A stretch of 64,000 nt of DNA from the NCBI GenBank assembly GCA_003635265.1, contig PYIZ01000050.1, positions 1-64,000 on the forward strand, in the 5' to 3' direction. The notes below the pieces were generated by a model. That model was given only the letters and a program-made list of their open reading frames with translations, was not told the origin of the DNA and did not search any database. Below are positions 48,614 through 58,346 of this stretch, piece after piece. The translations under genes were made by a program, and so were the position numbers. Source of the DNA: Candidatus Poribacteria bacterium (GTDB lineage Bacteria > Poribacteria > WGA-4E > PCPOR2b). Every line of letters begins with the position of its first letter. Position 1 is the first letter of the stretch.

Positions 48614-49714
48614 ATGAAAATTACGAAAATCGAAACATTCCAGATTGAAACCCCACGCTATTACCAACGACACCCTGTTGACACAGGCGAGGCACCATCA
48701 GGCCACGTTATTATAAAGCTGCATGTGGCTGATGAACTCGTTGGGCTGGGGGAAGCCTCAGACAGCAAAGCTGATGATCTGGGGGCGCTAACAAAGCGCT
48801 ACAACGATTTGCTGGTTGGACGCGATGCCACCCGGATTACGGAGATTAATGAATTGATGCGGGCGCAGGACTTTGAGAGTACAGTCAGCAACTCGCACAT
48901 TACAGCTGCCATCGACATCGCACTGTACGACCTCAACGGCAAGGCACAGGGTGTGCCGGCCCACAATTTAATGGGTGGCAAGGTGCGAGACAGCATATAC
49001 TTTTGTTATCCAATCATCGGGGTGCACCTAGAGGACGGCTTTGAGCGGAACGCCAGCTACCTACAGCGATTGGTGGACTTGGGGCATCATCTGTTTCGCT
49101 ACTACGTTTCGGGGGACGCCGATCGGGACAACCGGTTCATCACCGAGATGAAAGATCGTTTTGGCGATAAGATCAAACTCAAAGCCTTCGATTTTTCTGG
49201 GCGTTTTTCAGATTGGGAGACCGCTCTGCGCTATGCAGATGTACTACGTCACCATAATCCGTATAACTTTGAACAACCATCAAACAATTTGCGGGTATGT
49301 GCGGACTTCGTCAAGCGGATGGATGTGCCAGTGAGTCTCCATATCAGCACGTTAGAAGAAGGTTACGAAGCGATTGAGCGCGGAGCGTGCACCGTCCTTA
49401 ACTTGGCGTGGGTCTGGTATGGACCAACCTACGTGCGTCGGATGTTCGCGCTAGCAGAAGCCGCGGGCTTGAAGACCTTGCTTTCGACTGATCAGGATTC
49501 AACTATAGGCACAGCCGGGGCTGTGCATCTAGGGGTTTCGGTACCCAATTTAGATATTCCTGCCGATCCTGCGGGTCCACTACTCTATACAGTTTCGCCT
49601 GCCAAAGTGCGCATCCGAGCGGAGGCAAGCCACCTGTATCCACCAGAGGGCCCCGGCTTGGGCATCGAATTAGACGATAACAAGATGAGGGAACTGACAA
49701 TCGCTTCCGCATAA
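48614..49714 (+). CDS. Enolase-superfamily (MR/MLE-like) protein, divergent active site
   Basis: MKITKIETFQIETPRYY; DIALYDLNGKAQGVPAHNLMGGKVRDSI; NFEQPSNNLR; C-terminal YPPEGPGLGIELDDNKM. Confidence 0.88.
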   Translation: MKITKIETFQIETPRYYQRHPVDTGEAPSGHVIIKLHVADELVGLGEASDSKADDLGALTKRYNDLLVGRDATRITEINELMRAQDFESTVSNSHITAAIDIALYDLNGKAQGVPAHNLMGGKVRDSIYFCYPIIGVHLEDGFERNASYLQRLVDLGHHLFRYYVSGDADRDNRFITEMKDRFGDKIKLKAFDFSGRFSDWETALRYADVLRHHNPYNFEQPSNNLRVCADFVKRMDVPVSLHISTLEEGYEAIERGACTVLNLAWVWYGPTYVRRMFALAEAAGLKTLLSTDQDSTIGTAGAVHLGVSVPNLDIPADPAGPLLYTVSPAKVRIRAEASHLYPPEGPGLGIELDDNKMRELTIASA

Positions 49715-49791
49715 ATATCACCAACGCCGAGCGCAGCGCTTATGGAAGTTGCTGGTCCGGAGGTCAAATATCTGAAATGCTACCTCCATAT

Positions 49792-49809
49792 AGGCAGCCG
49801 AAGCTGCCT
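49792..49809. repeat. Short hairpin AGGCAGC-CGAA-GCTGCCT
   Basis: 7-bp perfect arms, tetraloop CGAA; intergenic. Confidence 0.6.
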
Positions 49810-50015
49810 GCAAAACCGAATTGCCTGTTTAACAAAAGGTAGAGCCTGCCCATTTCACCGCCAGTTGCTTTTCCAAGGGAGTAGAATTGAAAGATATGGA
49901 ACAATATGGAGGTTAAGGATAACCAAGCTTAACAACTTCCGTAGCGGCAGGTGAAGGATGCGAAAATTGTCACACGAGAAAACGACTTCCGGTGCGTTGA
50001 TATGGAGGCTTTACT

Positions 50016-50855
50016 ATGCTCACCGACGAACAGATTGGTTTCTTTGACGAATTTGGATTTCTTGTCTTTCGTCAGCTGTTTAGTCCAGAAGAAATGGAGA
50101 CCATCGATAACGAGGCAGAGGTCGCCTTGGACGAAATTTACCAAGGCCGAGAAGGCGGTCCCCACGGCAGTTGGGTGCCACTTCTTGGTCCCTCCACTCC
50201 TTTCAATGCCTCCCTGCTTGAGGACAAGCGCTTCTACGGCATTGCCACCCAACTCTTTGACGAGAGCCTAATTGGTCTGAATACCGATATGCTCTGGTGG
50301 CAGGCTGATACGGGATGGCACCGTGATCTAGATGTGCCGGGCAACACAGGATTGAAATTCATCTATTACTTGGATGCCCTCCAAGCAGAGACTGGCTCTT
50401 TACGCGTCGTTCCGGGCTCCCACATAGAGCCGCACCACACCGATATTCCTGAAGTCGAGCCCCTACGCATCACGCCGAAGGATGAGGACTACATGCAAAA
50501 GGTAAGGGCACTAGAAAATCAACAGGGAGACAGCATGCTTCCTAGTGTAGCCGTGGAATCTGAGCCGGGTGATGTAATCGCATTTGCTATGCCTTTGTTA
50601 CATGCCAGTTTTGGAGGTGCTCCCAATCGGCGTTTCGGTGCTACTGTGTATTGGGTGCCATCAAAAACCCCGGAGCAGGCAGACGCCCGCCGCAAAGAGG
50701 CCCGCACTATACACACTAACCACTATCGTATGTTCAACTACCCTATTGATGCACCGTTTTGTCACCCGCACTGGATCGAAGGCGCTCAGGGAAATCCTGT
50801 GCGCGAACGTTGGATTAAATGTCTGCGTGATCTGGAGTGGATTAGCGCTCCATGA
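50016..50855 (+). CDS. Phytanoyl-CoA dioxygenase (PhyH)-family protein
   Basis: FFDEFGFLVFRQLFSPEEMETID; TGWHRDLDVPGNTGLKFIYYLDAL; LRVVPGSHIEPHH; LLHASFGGAPNRRFGATVYWV. Confidence 0.93.
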   Translation: MLTDEQIGFFDEFGFLVFRQLFSPEEMETIDNEAEVALDEIYQGREGGPHGSWVPLLGPSTPFNASLLEDKRFYGIATQLFDESLIGLNTDMLWWQADTGWHRDLDVPGNTGLKFIYYLDALQAETGSLRVVPGSHIEPHHTDIPEVEPLRITPKDEDYMQKVRALENQQGDSMLPSVAVESEPGDVIAFAMPLLHASFGGAPNRRFGATVYWVPSKTPEQADARRKEARTIHTNHYRMFNYPIDAPFCHPHWIEGAQGNPVRERWIKCLRDLEWISAP

Positions 50856-50880
50856 ATACCATCAGAGTAAATCCAAATGT

Positions 50881-50916
50881 TACGAAGATGGCTTCGTAGT
50901 AGCGACTTTGGTCGCT
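50881..50916 (+). terminator. Twin hairpins after PhyH gene, terminator-like
   Basis: TACGAAG-ATGG-CTTCGTA (50881-50898) then AGCGAC-TTTG-GTCGCT (50901-50916) followed by cttt. Confidence 0.55.
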
Positions 50917-51260
50917 CTTTCGGTGCAGTCCATAACCTAATAATCGAGAATTCGTATCAATTGCTACATCAAGTTGATGAATAGCTGACCCAAAAGAAAA
51001 TAATATAAAGTCCAAAAGATAATCGTTTTCTCGCTTCAACCCACAGTTGGAAATCCATTAGCGCATGATCTGGCTGGCATCGGCTGTTATCCCCTTTAAC
51101 ACCTACTGGTTCTACGTGATGCTGCGATAGGCACAAGATCTCCCAACAACCGTATCCCTTTTCTGCGCAGGGCTGTCTTTCGGCGGCCTCAAAACTGGCT
51201 CACCAACCCAATGTCCGTCGATATCCTGTCAATCTTGGCGATGCTCGGAGGTCTGATACG

Positions 51261-53180
51261 GTGCCCAACGCGACCTTCCAAAACGGTCTGACACTCAAAT
51301 CCTTTCTCATCACACTGTGCCTCATTCCGATCAATATTTTTTGGATTGTTCAGCTCGAAGTTATTCGCTACACATTTCCCACGCTCGTCCATCCCCTATC
51401 AAATGTCGTTTTCATTCTATTTTGGCTACTGTTGATTGGATGCAGTCTCAAGAAAATTTCTCCCAAGCTTGGGATTAGCTCGCCGGAACTTCTGACAATC
51501 TATGTCATGTTGGGTATCGTATCGTCCCTTGGCTCAGCCGACATGATGCAGATCTTGATTACGATTTTAGGGCATCCATTTCGCTTTGCAACACCTGAAA
51601 ACCAATGGCGCGAACTGTTCTGGAAGGAACTGCCTCCTTGGCTTACTGTTCAAGATGAAAAAGCACTAGTCCCCTATTACGAAGGCGGATCAAGTTTCTA
51701 TATCAAACGGCACCTGTATGCATGGCTCCGCCCTGCCTTGGCATACATCTCATTCATCTTCGTGCTGATGTCTGTCATGCTGTGCATCAATACGCTGTTA
51801 CGGATTCAGTGGACGGAACGGGAACGGCTAACTTACCCAATTATTCAACTTCCACTGGAGATGACAGACACCCGAAGCAGATTCTTCAAAAATAAACTGA
51901 TGTGGTTTGGCTTCAGCATTGCTGCGTTGATTAGTATAGTGAATCTGCTCAATTCGATTTACCCCGCCGTTCCCTATATTCCCGTCAAGCGTCAGAATTT
52001 GCACCAATACTTCACCGGCCACCCTTGGGAGGCAATGGGCTACTTCCGAGTCTCGTTCTATCCCTTTGTCATCGGCATTGGCTTCCTCATACCACTAGAT
52101 CTCCTCTTTTCATGCTGGATGTTTTACGGAGTTTATAAGATTGAACTAATGCTCGGTAACATAATGGGGTGGCGCAATCTGCCGCGTTTCCCTTATTTCA
52201 ACGAGCAGGGCTTTGGTGTCTATGTTGGCTTACTCGGATTTGCGCTGTGGACCGGCAGAATTCATTTCAAAGGATTAGTGCGCCATCTGTTACGTTCATC
52301 CTCACTCGATGATTCTCGTGAGCCGATGCCATATCGCTTGGCAGTTGCCGGCATATTAGCTGGATTGGTGCTCTTGACAATATTTTCCTACAGAGCGGGG
52401 ATGTCTTTGTGGGTTATCCCAATTTTTTTCGGGATTTATTTCCTATTAGCAATAATGATTGGAAGACTCCGTGCAGAATTGGGTTTTTTAGTACACGATT
52501 TGCATTATATTGACCCGCATAGCATGATCATCGCTGGATTTGGAACACGCCGACTGGGGGCGGGCACCTTGACCGTCTTTTCGATCTATAAGTTTTTCAA
52601 CCGTGCCTATCGGGCTCACCCAATGCCAGTGCAACTGGAAGCCCTGAAAATCGCTGAAAGGCGAAATATCAATCCACGTCATATAGCTGCGGCTATTCTA
52701 CTTGCTACCCTAATTGGATCGGTGAGTGTTTTTTGGGTGTTGTTAGATAACTACTACCGACACGGTGCAGAAACGGGGTACTATGGGCCATTTGCAGTAG
52801 GATTCGCACGAATCATCTATAGCCAACTTGAGAACTGGCTGAACTATCCCCAAGAGACAGATTTCCCAGCCATCGCTTTCATGGGAGGCGGACTCATTTT
52901 TACAGCGCTACTCATGTTCCTGAGAACACGCTTCCTGTGGTGGCCCCTTCATCCACTCGGCTATGCTATGGCGAACAGCTGGGGAATGTTCAACTTGTGG
53001 GCTTGTCTCTTTGTTGCGTGGGGCCTAAAAGCGATAATCCTACGCCACGGTGGACTTAAAGCGTATCGACAGGCGATTCCTTTTTTTCTAGGGCTTGCCC
53101 TAGGAGACTATATTTTAGGCAGTCTTTGGAGTATTATCAGTATTGTCACTAATACTACCCTATATCAATTTTTTCCTTAG
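51261..53180 (+). CDS. DUF6785-like polytopic membrane protein (paralogue 2)
   Basis: Strong co-linear similarity to 53214-55253 (LTLKSFLITLCLIPIN.WIVQLEVIRYTFPTLVHPLS; RLRAELGFLVHDL; RFLWWPLHPLGYAMANSWGMFNLW). GTG start assumed. Confidence 0.85.
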   Translation: MPNATFQNGLTLKSFLITLCLIPINIFWIVQLEVIRYTFPTLVHPLSNVVFILFWLLLIGCSLKKISPKLGISSPELLTIYVMLGIVSSLGSADMMQILITILGHPFRFATPENQWRELFWKELPPWLTVQDEKALVPYYEGGSSFYIKRHLYAWLRPALAYISFIFVLMSVMLCINTLLRIQWTERERLTYPIIQLPLEMTDTRSRFFKNKLMWFGFSIAALISIVNLLNSIYPAVPYIPVKRQNLHQYFTGHPWEAMGYFRVSFYPFVIGIGFLIPLDLLFSCWMFYGVYKIELMLGNIMGWRNLPRFPYFNEQGFGVYVGLLGFALWTGRIHFKGLVRHLLRSSSLDDSREPMPYRLAVAGILAGLVLLTIFSYRAGMSLWVIPIFFGIYFLLAIMIGRLRAELGFLVHDLHYIDPHSMIIAGFGTRRLGAGTLTVFSIYKFFNRAYRAHPMPVQLEALKIAERRNINPRHIAAAILLATLIGSVSVFWVLLDNYYRHGAETGYYGPFAVGFARIIYSQLENWLNYPQETDFPAIAFMGGGLIFTALLMFLRTRFLWWPLHPLGYAMANSWGMFNLWACLFVAWGLKAIILRHGGLKAYRQAIPFFLGLALGDYILGSLWSIISIVTNTTLYQFFP

Positions 53181-53213
53181 TGGACAGAGATAATTTTGAC
53201 CTGCTCGTAGTGG

Positions 53214-55253
53214 GTGTCAGTATGTATAATCACTGAGATGAAAAACATATCAATAGGACCTCAAAATATCGGTTTTGCCCGAATGGAAAATACTCCTGTG
53301 TCCTTCCAGAGTGGTTTAACACTTAAATCATTCATTATCGCTTTCCTGCTAATTCCGATCACTGTTGCTTGGATTATTCAGCTTGAAGTGGTTCGCCATA
53401 CCTTCCCAACGCTTGTTCATCCGCTCTCTCATGTCATTTTTACACTCCTCTGGCTCGTTCTGATCGGGTGGATATTCGGCAAAATCTCCCCCAAGCTCGG
53501 TCTTTCCCAACAGGAACTCCTTACAATCTACTTTATGCTGTGTATTGTCTCCACCCTCTGTTCGTACGACTGTATGGAGATCTTCGTACCAATCATGGCG
53601 CATGCGTTCCGGTTTGCCAGTCCGGAAAACGAATGGCGTCAGCTGTTTTGGCGACAACTGCCGGAGTGGCTCACCATTCACGACGAAAAAGCGGTGACGG
53701 CTCTTTATGAAGGCGGGTCAAGCCTTTACATCGAGAGGTATTTGAAGGCGTGGCTTGGTCCGGCGGTGGCGTGGATGGCATTTATCTTTGCATGGATGGT
53801 TGTGCTGCTGTGTATCAATGCGCTGTTGCGAATCCAGTGGATTGAGCGTGAGCGGTTGACCTATCCCCTGACTCAACTCCCGTTAGAGATGACCAATCCG
53901 AGGTTAGGGTTCTTCAGAAACAGGTTGATGTGGCTCGGTTTCGGTATCGCTGCCTTGATTAGTATTGTGAACCTGCTCCATTCAATCAACCCAATTGTTC
54001 CCTATATCCCTGTCAAACGCCAGAGCATCAGCCACTACTTTACCACCCGCCCTTGGAACGGGATGGGCGGCGTGCTGGTCGCTTTCTATCCTTTTGCGAT
54101 TGGGATTGGCTTTCTTATACCGCTGGATCTCCTATTTTCATGCTGGGCGTTTTTCTGGATCTACAAGATCGAACTGATGATTGGTAGCATCATGGGCTGG
54201 CGAGGTCTGCCGCGCTTTCCTTATCCCGCCGAACAGGCCTTCGGAGTATATATGGGGCTGCTAGGGTTCGTCCTCTGGACTGGCAGATCGCATATCAAAG
54301 GGTTAGTGCGTCATCTGTTCAGTTCCCGCGCCTCTCCCGATTCCATCGGGATCCTCGCTACGCGGGACCCATCACAACTAGATGATTCCGGCGAACCGAT
54401 GCCGTATCGCCTTGCTTTCGCAGGTATCTTCATCGGCCTGATTTTTCTGATGGTGTTTTCTTACAAGGCAGGCATGTCGCTGTGGGTGATTCCAATTTTC
54501 TTCACGATCTACTTCTTGTTATCAGTGATGGTTACGCGACTCAGGGCAGAGTTGGGGTTCCTAGTGCACGGTTTGAAATTCATCAGTCCACATAACATGA
54601 TTGTTGTCGGTGTTGGGACATGGCGACTTAATACCAGCACGCTGACCGTCTTTTCGCTGTACATGTTCTTCAATCGCGCCAACTGGGCAAATCCGATGCC
54701 AGAACAACTGGAAGCCTTGAAGATCTCGGAAAGACGCCAGATTAACCCCCGTCATACAGCTGTTGCTATTCTGCTTGCGACAGTGATCGGATCGGGGGTA
54801 ACCTTTTGGCTCTTGCTGGATATCTACTATCGACATGGCGCGGAATCAGGATACTTTGATCCCGCCGTATTGGGATTTGGGCGTGATGTCTATGTGCAGC
54901 TTGAGAATTGGTTGAACTCTCCTAAAGAGCCAGATCGTCCAGCACTCGCCTTCATGGGCGGTGGGCTTGTGTTTACGGTCTTGCTGATGTTTTTACGAGC
55001 GCGCTTTCTGTGGTGGCCCCTCCATCCACTCGGCTATGCCACAGCACAGAGCTGGGGGATGGCGAACCTTTGGTGTTGTCTCTTTGTCGCTTGGGTGTGC
55101 AAGGCTATCATCCTGCGTTATAGTGGGTTCAACACATATCGGCGCGCAATCCCATTCTTTCTCGGACTCGCTTTAGGAGACTATATCTTGGGTAGCCTCT
55201 GGAGTATTTTAGACATTCCAACGACTATCTCTTTATACCTATTTTTCCCGTAA
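53214..55253 (+). CDS. DUF6785-like polytopic membrane protein (paralogue 3) carrying an in-frame palindromic insertion
   Basis: Tandem paralogue of 51261-53180; ATG at 53283 (MENTPVSFQSGLTLKSF) also possible. Contains an extra ~15-aa segment absent from paralogue 2. Confidence 0.85.
   Translation: MSVCIITEMKNISIGPQNIGFARMENTPVSFQSGLTLKSFIIAFLLIPITVAWIIQLEVVRHTFPTLVHPLSHVIFTLLWLVLIGWIFGKISPKLGLSQQELLTIYFMLCIVSTLCSYDCMEIFVPIMAHAFRFASPENEWRQLFWRQLPEWLTIHDEKAVTALYEGGSSLYIERYLKAWLGPAVAWMAFIFAWMVVLLCINALLRIQWIERERLTYPLTQLPLEMTNPRLGFFRNRLMWLGFGIAALISIVNLLHSINPIVPYIPVKRQSISHYFTTRPWNGMGGVLVAFYPFAIGIGFLIPLDLLFSCWAFFWIYKIELMIGSIMGWRGLPRFPYPAEQAFGVYMGLLGFVLWTGRSHIKGLVRHLFSSRASPDSIGILATRDPSQLDDSGEPMPYRLAFAGIFIGLIFLMVFSYKAGMSLWVIPIFFTIYFLLSVMVTRLRAELGFLVHGLKFISPHNMIVVGVGTWRLNTSTLTVFSLYMFFNRANWANPMPEQLEALKISERRQINPRHTAVAILLATVIGSGVTFWLLLDIYYRHGAESGYFDPAVLGFGRDVYVQLENWLNSPKEPDRPALAFMGGGLVFTVLLMFLRARFLWWPLHPLGYATAQSWGMANLWCCLFVAWVCKAIILRYSGFNTYRRAIPFFLGLALGDYILGSLWSILDIPTTISLYLFFP
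54324..54367. repeat. Nested palindromic element inside CDS
   Basis: Outer TCCCGCG (54324-54330)/CGCGGGA (54361-54367); inner TCCCGAT-TCC-ATCGGGA (54335-54351). Confidence 0.82.
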
Positions 55254-55285
55254 GATGCGAGTACGTATCGTTTTCAAAGTCTTGG

Positions 55286-56191
55286 TCAATCGAGTCGCTT
55301 CAGATACTGTTTTACAATGTCTATTCCCACAAGATCACTATACGCTGTCTGTATTCGATCGGTAACCGGTCCTGGCACACTACCATCACCGATGGTTGAA
55401 CCGTTGACAGAGGACACAGAACAGAGGCAAAAACTGGTAGAGGTCACGAAAGCCTCGTCCGCTGTGTAGACATCATAGAGATCGATGTCTGCCTCTTGCA
55501 CCTCGATATTCAGACCTTGAGCGAGTTCGATGACAGTCTCACGGCTTATACCTACTAGGACGTACTGCTCCTTTGGTGTAATGATCACCCCGTCTTTGAC
55601 AATGAAGAAGTTGCTTCCAAGCCCCTCGGCGATATTACCGTTGATATCCAACAAAATAGAAAAAGCGTCCGGGTTCTGTGCCTTTGCCTCCTGATCGGCA
55701 AGTAAAAGGTTGATATAATTGTGCACCTTGACCCTAGGACTCATACACTCAGGCGGTGTTCGCCTTATCGAAGGGATGACGACGCTCAGACCGTCACGGT
55801 AATACCGTGCCCTTGCAGCGAACGGTAAAGGATTGCACTCGATGATCACCGTTGGCTTATATTCGCCGCCCCCTGTGGGCACACCTCTGCTGATCCGCTG
55901 TATCACCCAGTAGTCATCGTCTGGTCCTAACAGGGGTTGATTTGCCGCGAGCACCTGCATGGTCAACTCTGCCATCTGTTGTTGGGAAATCCTTGGATAT
56001 AGGCGCATATATTTTAGCGAATCGTACAACCGATCCAGATGTTCTTGCAGTTTGAATATCACCCCACCGAAAGTGCGGGTCGCATCGAAGACCGCATCCC
56101 CGGTCACAAATCCTTGATCGCGGAAGGATACCTTCCCTTCACTCTCTGGAACTATCTCTCCATTGATGTATACCATACGTTCTTGAGCCAT
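55286..56191 (-). CDS. Class IV aminotransferase (branched-chain / D-amino-acid aminotransferase-like)
   Basis: VYINGEIVPESEGKVSFRDQGFVTGDAVFDATRTFGG; MSPRVKVHNYINLLLADQEA; ILLDINGNIAEGLGSNFFIVKDGVIITP. Confidence 0.94.
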   Translation of the reverse strand: MAQERMVYINGEIVPESEGKVSFRDQGFVTGDAVFDATRTFGGVIFKLQEHLDRLYDSLKYMRLYPRISQQQMAELTMQVLAANQPLLGPDDDYWVIQRISRGVPTGGGEYKPTVIIECNPLPFAARARYYRDGLSVVIPSIRRTPPECMSPRVKVHNYINLLLADQEAKAQNPDAFSILLDINGNIAEGLGSNFFIVKDGVIITPKEQYVLVGISRETVIELAQGLNIEVQEADIDLYDVYTADEAFVTSTSFCLCSVSSVNGSTIGDGSVPGPVTDRIQTAYSDLVGIDIVKQYLKRLD

Positions 56192-56465
56192 GTTGTTTGC
56201 CTACTCCTTTCAAGTTGCTAGGGACTCTCCGAAAAGTCCGCTGCCCTGCTGTCGAAACTTCTAAATCTCAACAAACAGCAGAGTGCCAAAAAATCGTATA
56301 CTGCATGAGTGACGATTGGTGTCATCAGGTTGTCGCTAGCTTGCCACAACTAACCTTAGACCATTATGTGCTAAACGTCTTGATCGCGGGAATATTTTCT
56401 CGGAAGGTTACGATATCTATGGACTATGGTTTTCAGCTTAAAATGTACGCACTTCCCACACGCTA

Positions 56466-57431
56466 TCAGGACTTCCAGTCAAATATCACACCCAGCAGAG
56501 CGTCTGGCCTGTTCTTCATCGTCTCATAGATGCGCGGTGCTTCTGTTATCGAAACCCGATGCGTCACCAGCGGTGCAATTCGGATGGTCCCCAACCTGAC
56601 AAAATGTAGAAGAATCTGTAGATCTTCGAGTGTGAAGTGAGATGAGGATTCAATTGAGGCCCTTTTGGAATGAAGCATGCTTTGGTGGAACTTCGTCTCG
56701 GCCCGACCAGCTAGGGCACCGATGGCTCCATATAGGGCAAGCAGGTCATTCCTATAAATATCTTCAAATAACGACGGTGCCCCACAGGCATCAACGATGC
56801 GGTCATAGGGAGCTCCGTGCTTCAGTCCCTCGTCTTCAGATGGCTCTGAGATGTTTATCACCCGGTGTGCACCGAGCGTTCTGGCAATCTCAAGCCGCCG
56901 AGGATTGACATCTGTCACGGTCACATGAGCGCCGAGGGCGCGTGAGGCCTGTGCCACAGATTGACCAATAAGCCCCAAGCCTGCCACCCACACATTATGG
57001 GCGGGTTCAACACGGATGCGCCTGGAGTGCCGCATTCCTACGCCCGCTACACCAAAGAGGGCGCAGAACTCACGCTCGACATCGTCGGGAAGTTTGATGC
57101 AGAGTCGAGCTCTTTCGTTGGTAGTTTCAACGTTTACCAGATGCCATCCACGGTGGCCCCCGTGGACGCCGAGAAAGATGACGTCACCTACCGAAAACGC
57201 TTCGACCCGATTCCCTACACTGTCGACAACGCCGACGTGCTGATAGCCGGCACGAGTGGGATAATTTGTTCCACCAAAGTCATTCATCAACGCATGCCGC
57301 TCGGTACCATTGGTCACGCCTGAATAGAGGGTGCGAATTCGTATCTCTGTTGGGTCTGGGGTTAGTGGCGGGCCCAAATCAAAAAATGCCATTTCACCCT
57401 GTGCCGGAAACTCTATACCAATATTCTGCAT
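56466..57431 (-). CDS. Zinc-binding dehydrogenase / MDR-family oxidoreductase
   Basis: YPTRAGYQHVGVVDSVG; VWVAGLGLIGQSVAQASRALGAHVTVTDVNPRRLEIARTLGAHRVIN. Confidence 0.9.
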   Translation of the reverse strand: MQNIGIEFPAQGEMAFFDLGPPLTPDPTEIRIRTLYSGVTNGTERHALMNDFGGTNYPTRAGYQHVGVVDSVGNRVEAFSVGDVIFLGVHGGHRGWHLVNVETTNERARLCIKLPDDVEREFCALFGVAGVGMRHSRRIRVEPAHNVWVAGLGLIGQSVAQASRALGAHVTVTDVNPRRLEIARTLGAHRVINISEPSEDEGLKHGAPYDRIVDACGAPSLFEDIYRNDLLALYGAIGALAGRAETKFHQSMLHSKRASIESSSHFTLEDLQILLHFVRLGTIRIAPLVTHRVSITEAPRIYETMKNRPDALLGVIFDWKS

Positions 57432-57533
57432 TGCTTCAACCTTTTAATTGAACTGTGTGAAGGTTTGAAACTTTCGCAAGGTTGGATGCACTTGCCCTTG
57501 GAGGACAGTTCGGCATTCAACCGTCGACAATTT

Positions 57534-58325
57534 CTATCGCTCCGGAAGCAGCGATGTCAATCCACCATCAATCACAAAATTGGCGCCGGTGATGTTAGTT
57601 GCTCTCTCGCTGCACAAAAACAGTGCCAGTTCTGCAATTTCGTGCGGTGATGTAAAGCGTTGGGTTGGATATTGTGAACGCCAGACCTCCCATTGTTCGT
57701 CTTTGGTGCGGTTAAACAGTTGTGCTGCTTGGTCAACCGCTGCTTCCAATAGCGGTGTCTCCACCGATCCGGGCGAGATAGTGTTGGCGCGGATGCCGTA
57801 TTTCGCCAAATCAATAGCTTCGCTCCGGGTGAGCGACAGCAGGCCGGCTTTAGTCACTGAATAGACCATCGCATCCTCTTGGTTCGCCAAGCCCGACACC
57901 GAAGCGATGTTGAGGATGGCACCGCCCTGTCGTTTGATATGTGGCACTGAATACTTTGCCATCAGAAAAGCGGACGTGAGATTGACGGCAAGCGTCTGAT
58001 CCCACATTGACAGCGAGAGCTCTTCGACATCTCCCGGACAATCAACGATGCCGACAGTGTTGATTAGGCAGTCAATCGTCCCGAAGGTTCGAGCAACTGT
58101 TTCGCAGAAATTACGCACCGGGGATTCATCTGCGACATCAATGGCATCGCTATGAACGGTTGCGCCTGCTCGTCGGCATTGTTCAGCGGTCTGTGAGAGT
58201 TCATCTTGACGAATGTCACAAAGAGCTAACGTCGCCCCGGCAGCCGCAAACTTTTCAGCGATTACCTCTCCGATGCCACCGCACGCGCCGGTGATGATGA
58301 CTACCTTGTTCTTGTAGTTTTCCAA
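57534..58325 (-). CDS. SDR-family NAD(P)-dependent oxidoreductase
   Basis: VVIITGACGGIGEVIAEKFAAAGATLALCD; YSVTKAGLLSLTRSEAIDLAKYGIRANTISPGSVETPLL; ITGANFVIDGGLTS. Confidence 0.96.
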   Translation of the reverse strand: MENYKNKVVIITGACGGIGEVIAEKFAAAGATLALCDIRQDELSQTAEQCRRAGATVHSDAIDVADESPVRNFCETVARTFGTIDCLINTVGIVDCPGDVEELSLSMWDQTLAVNLTSAFLMAKYSVPHIKRQGGAILNIASVSGLANQEDAMVYSVTKAGLLSLTRSEAIDLAKYGIRANTISPGSVETPLLEAAVDQAAQLFNRTKDEQWEVWRSQYPTQRFTSPHEIAELALFLCSERATNITGANFVIDGGLTSLLPER

Positions 58326-58346
58326 TCGCTTCGCTCCGTTGTGCGG

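Noticed and set aside
51060-51260. Possible remnant of another DUF6785-like N-terminus (MIWLASAVIPFNTYWFYVMLR)
   Set aside because: Only about 20 residues, similarity too weak to claim a pseudogene by eye.
56197-56529. Plus-strand ORF of 110 aa between convergent/divergent metabolic genes
   Set aside because: No motif, overlaps the end of the zinc-binding dehydrogenase gene, and composition is not gene-like.
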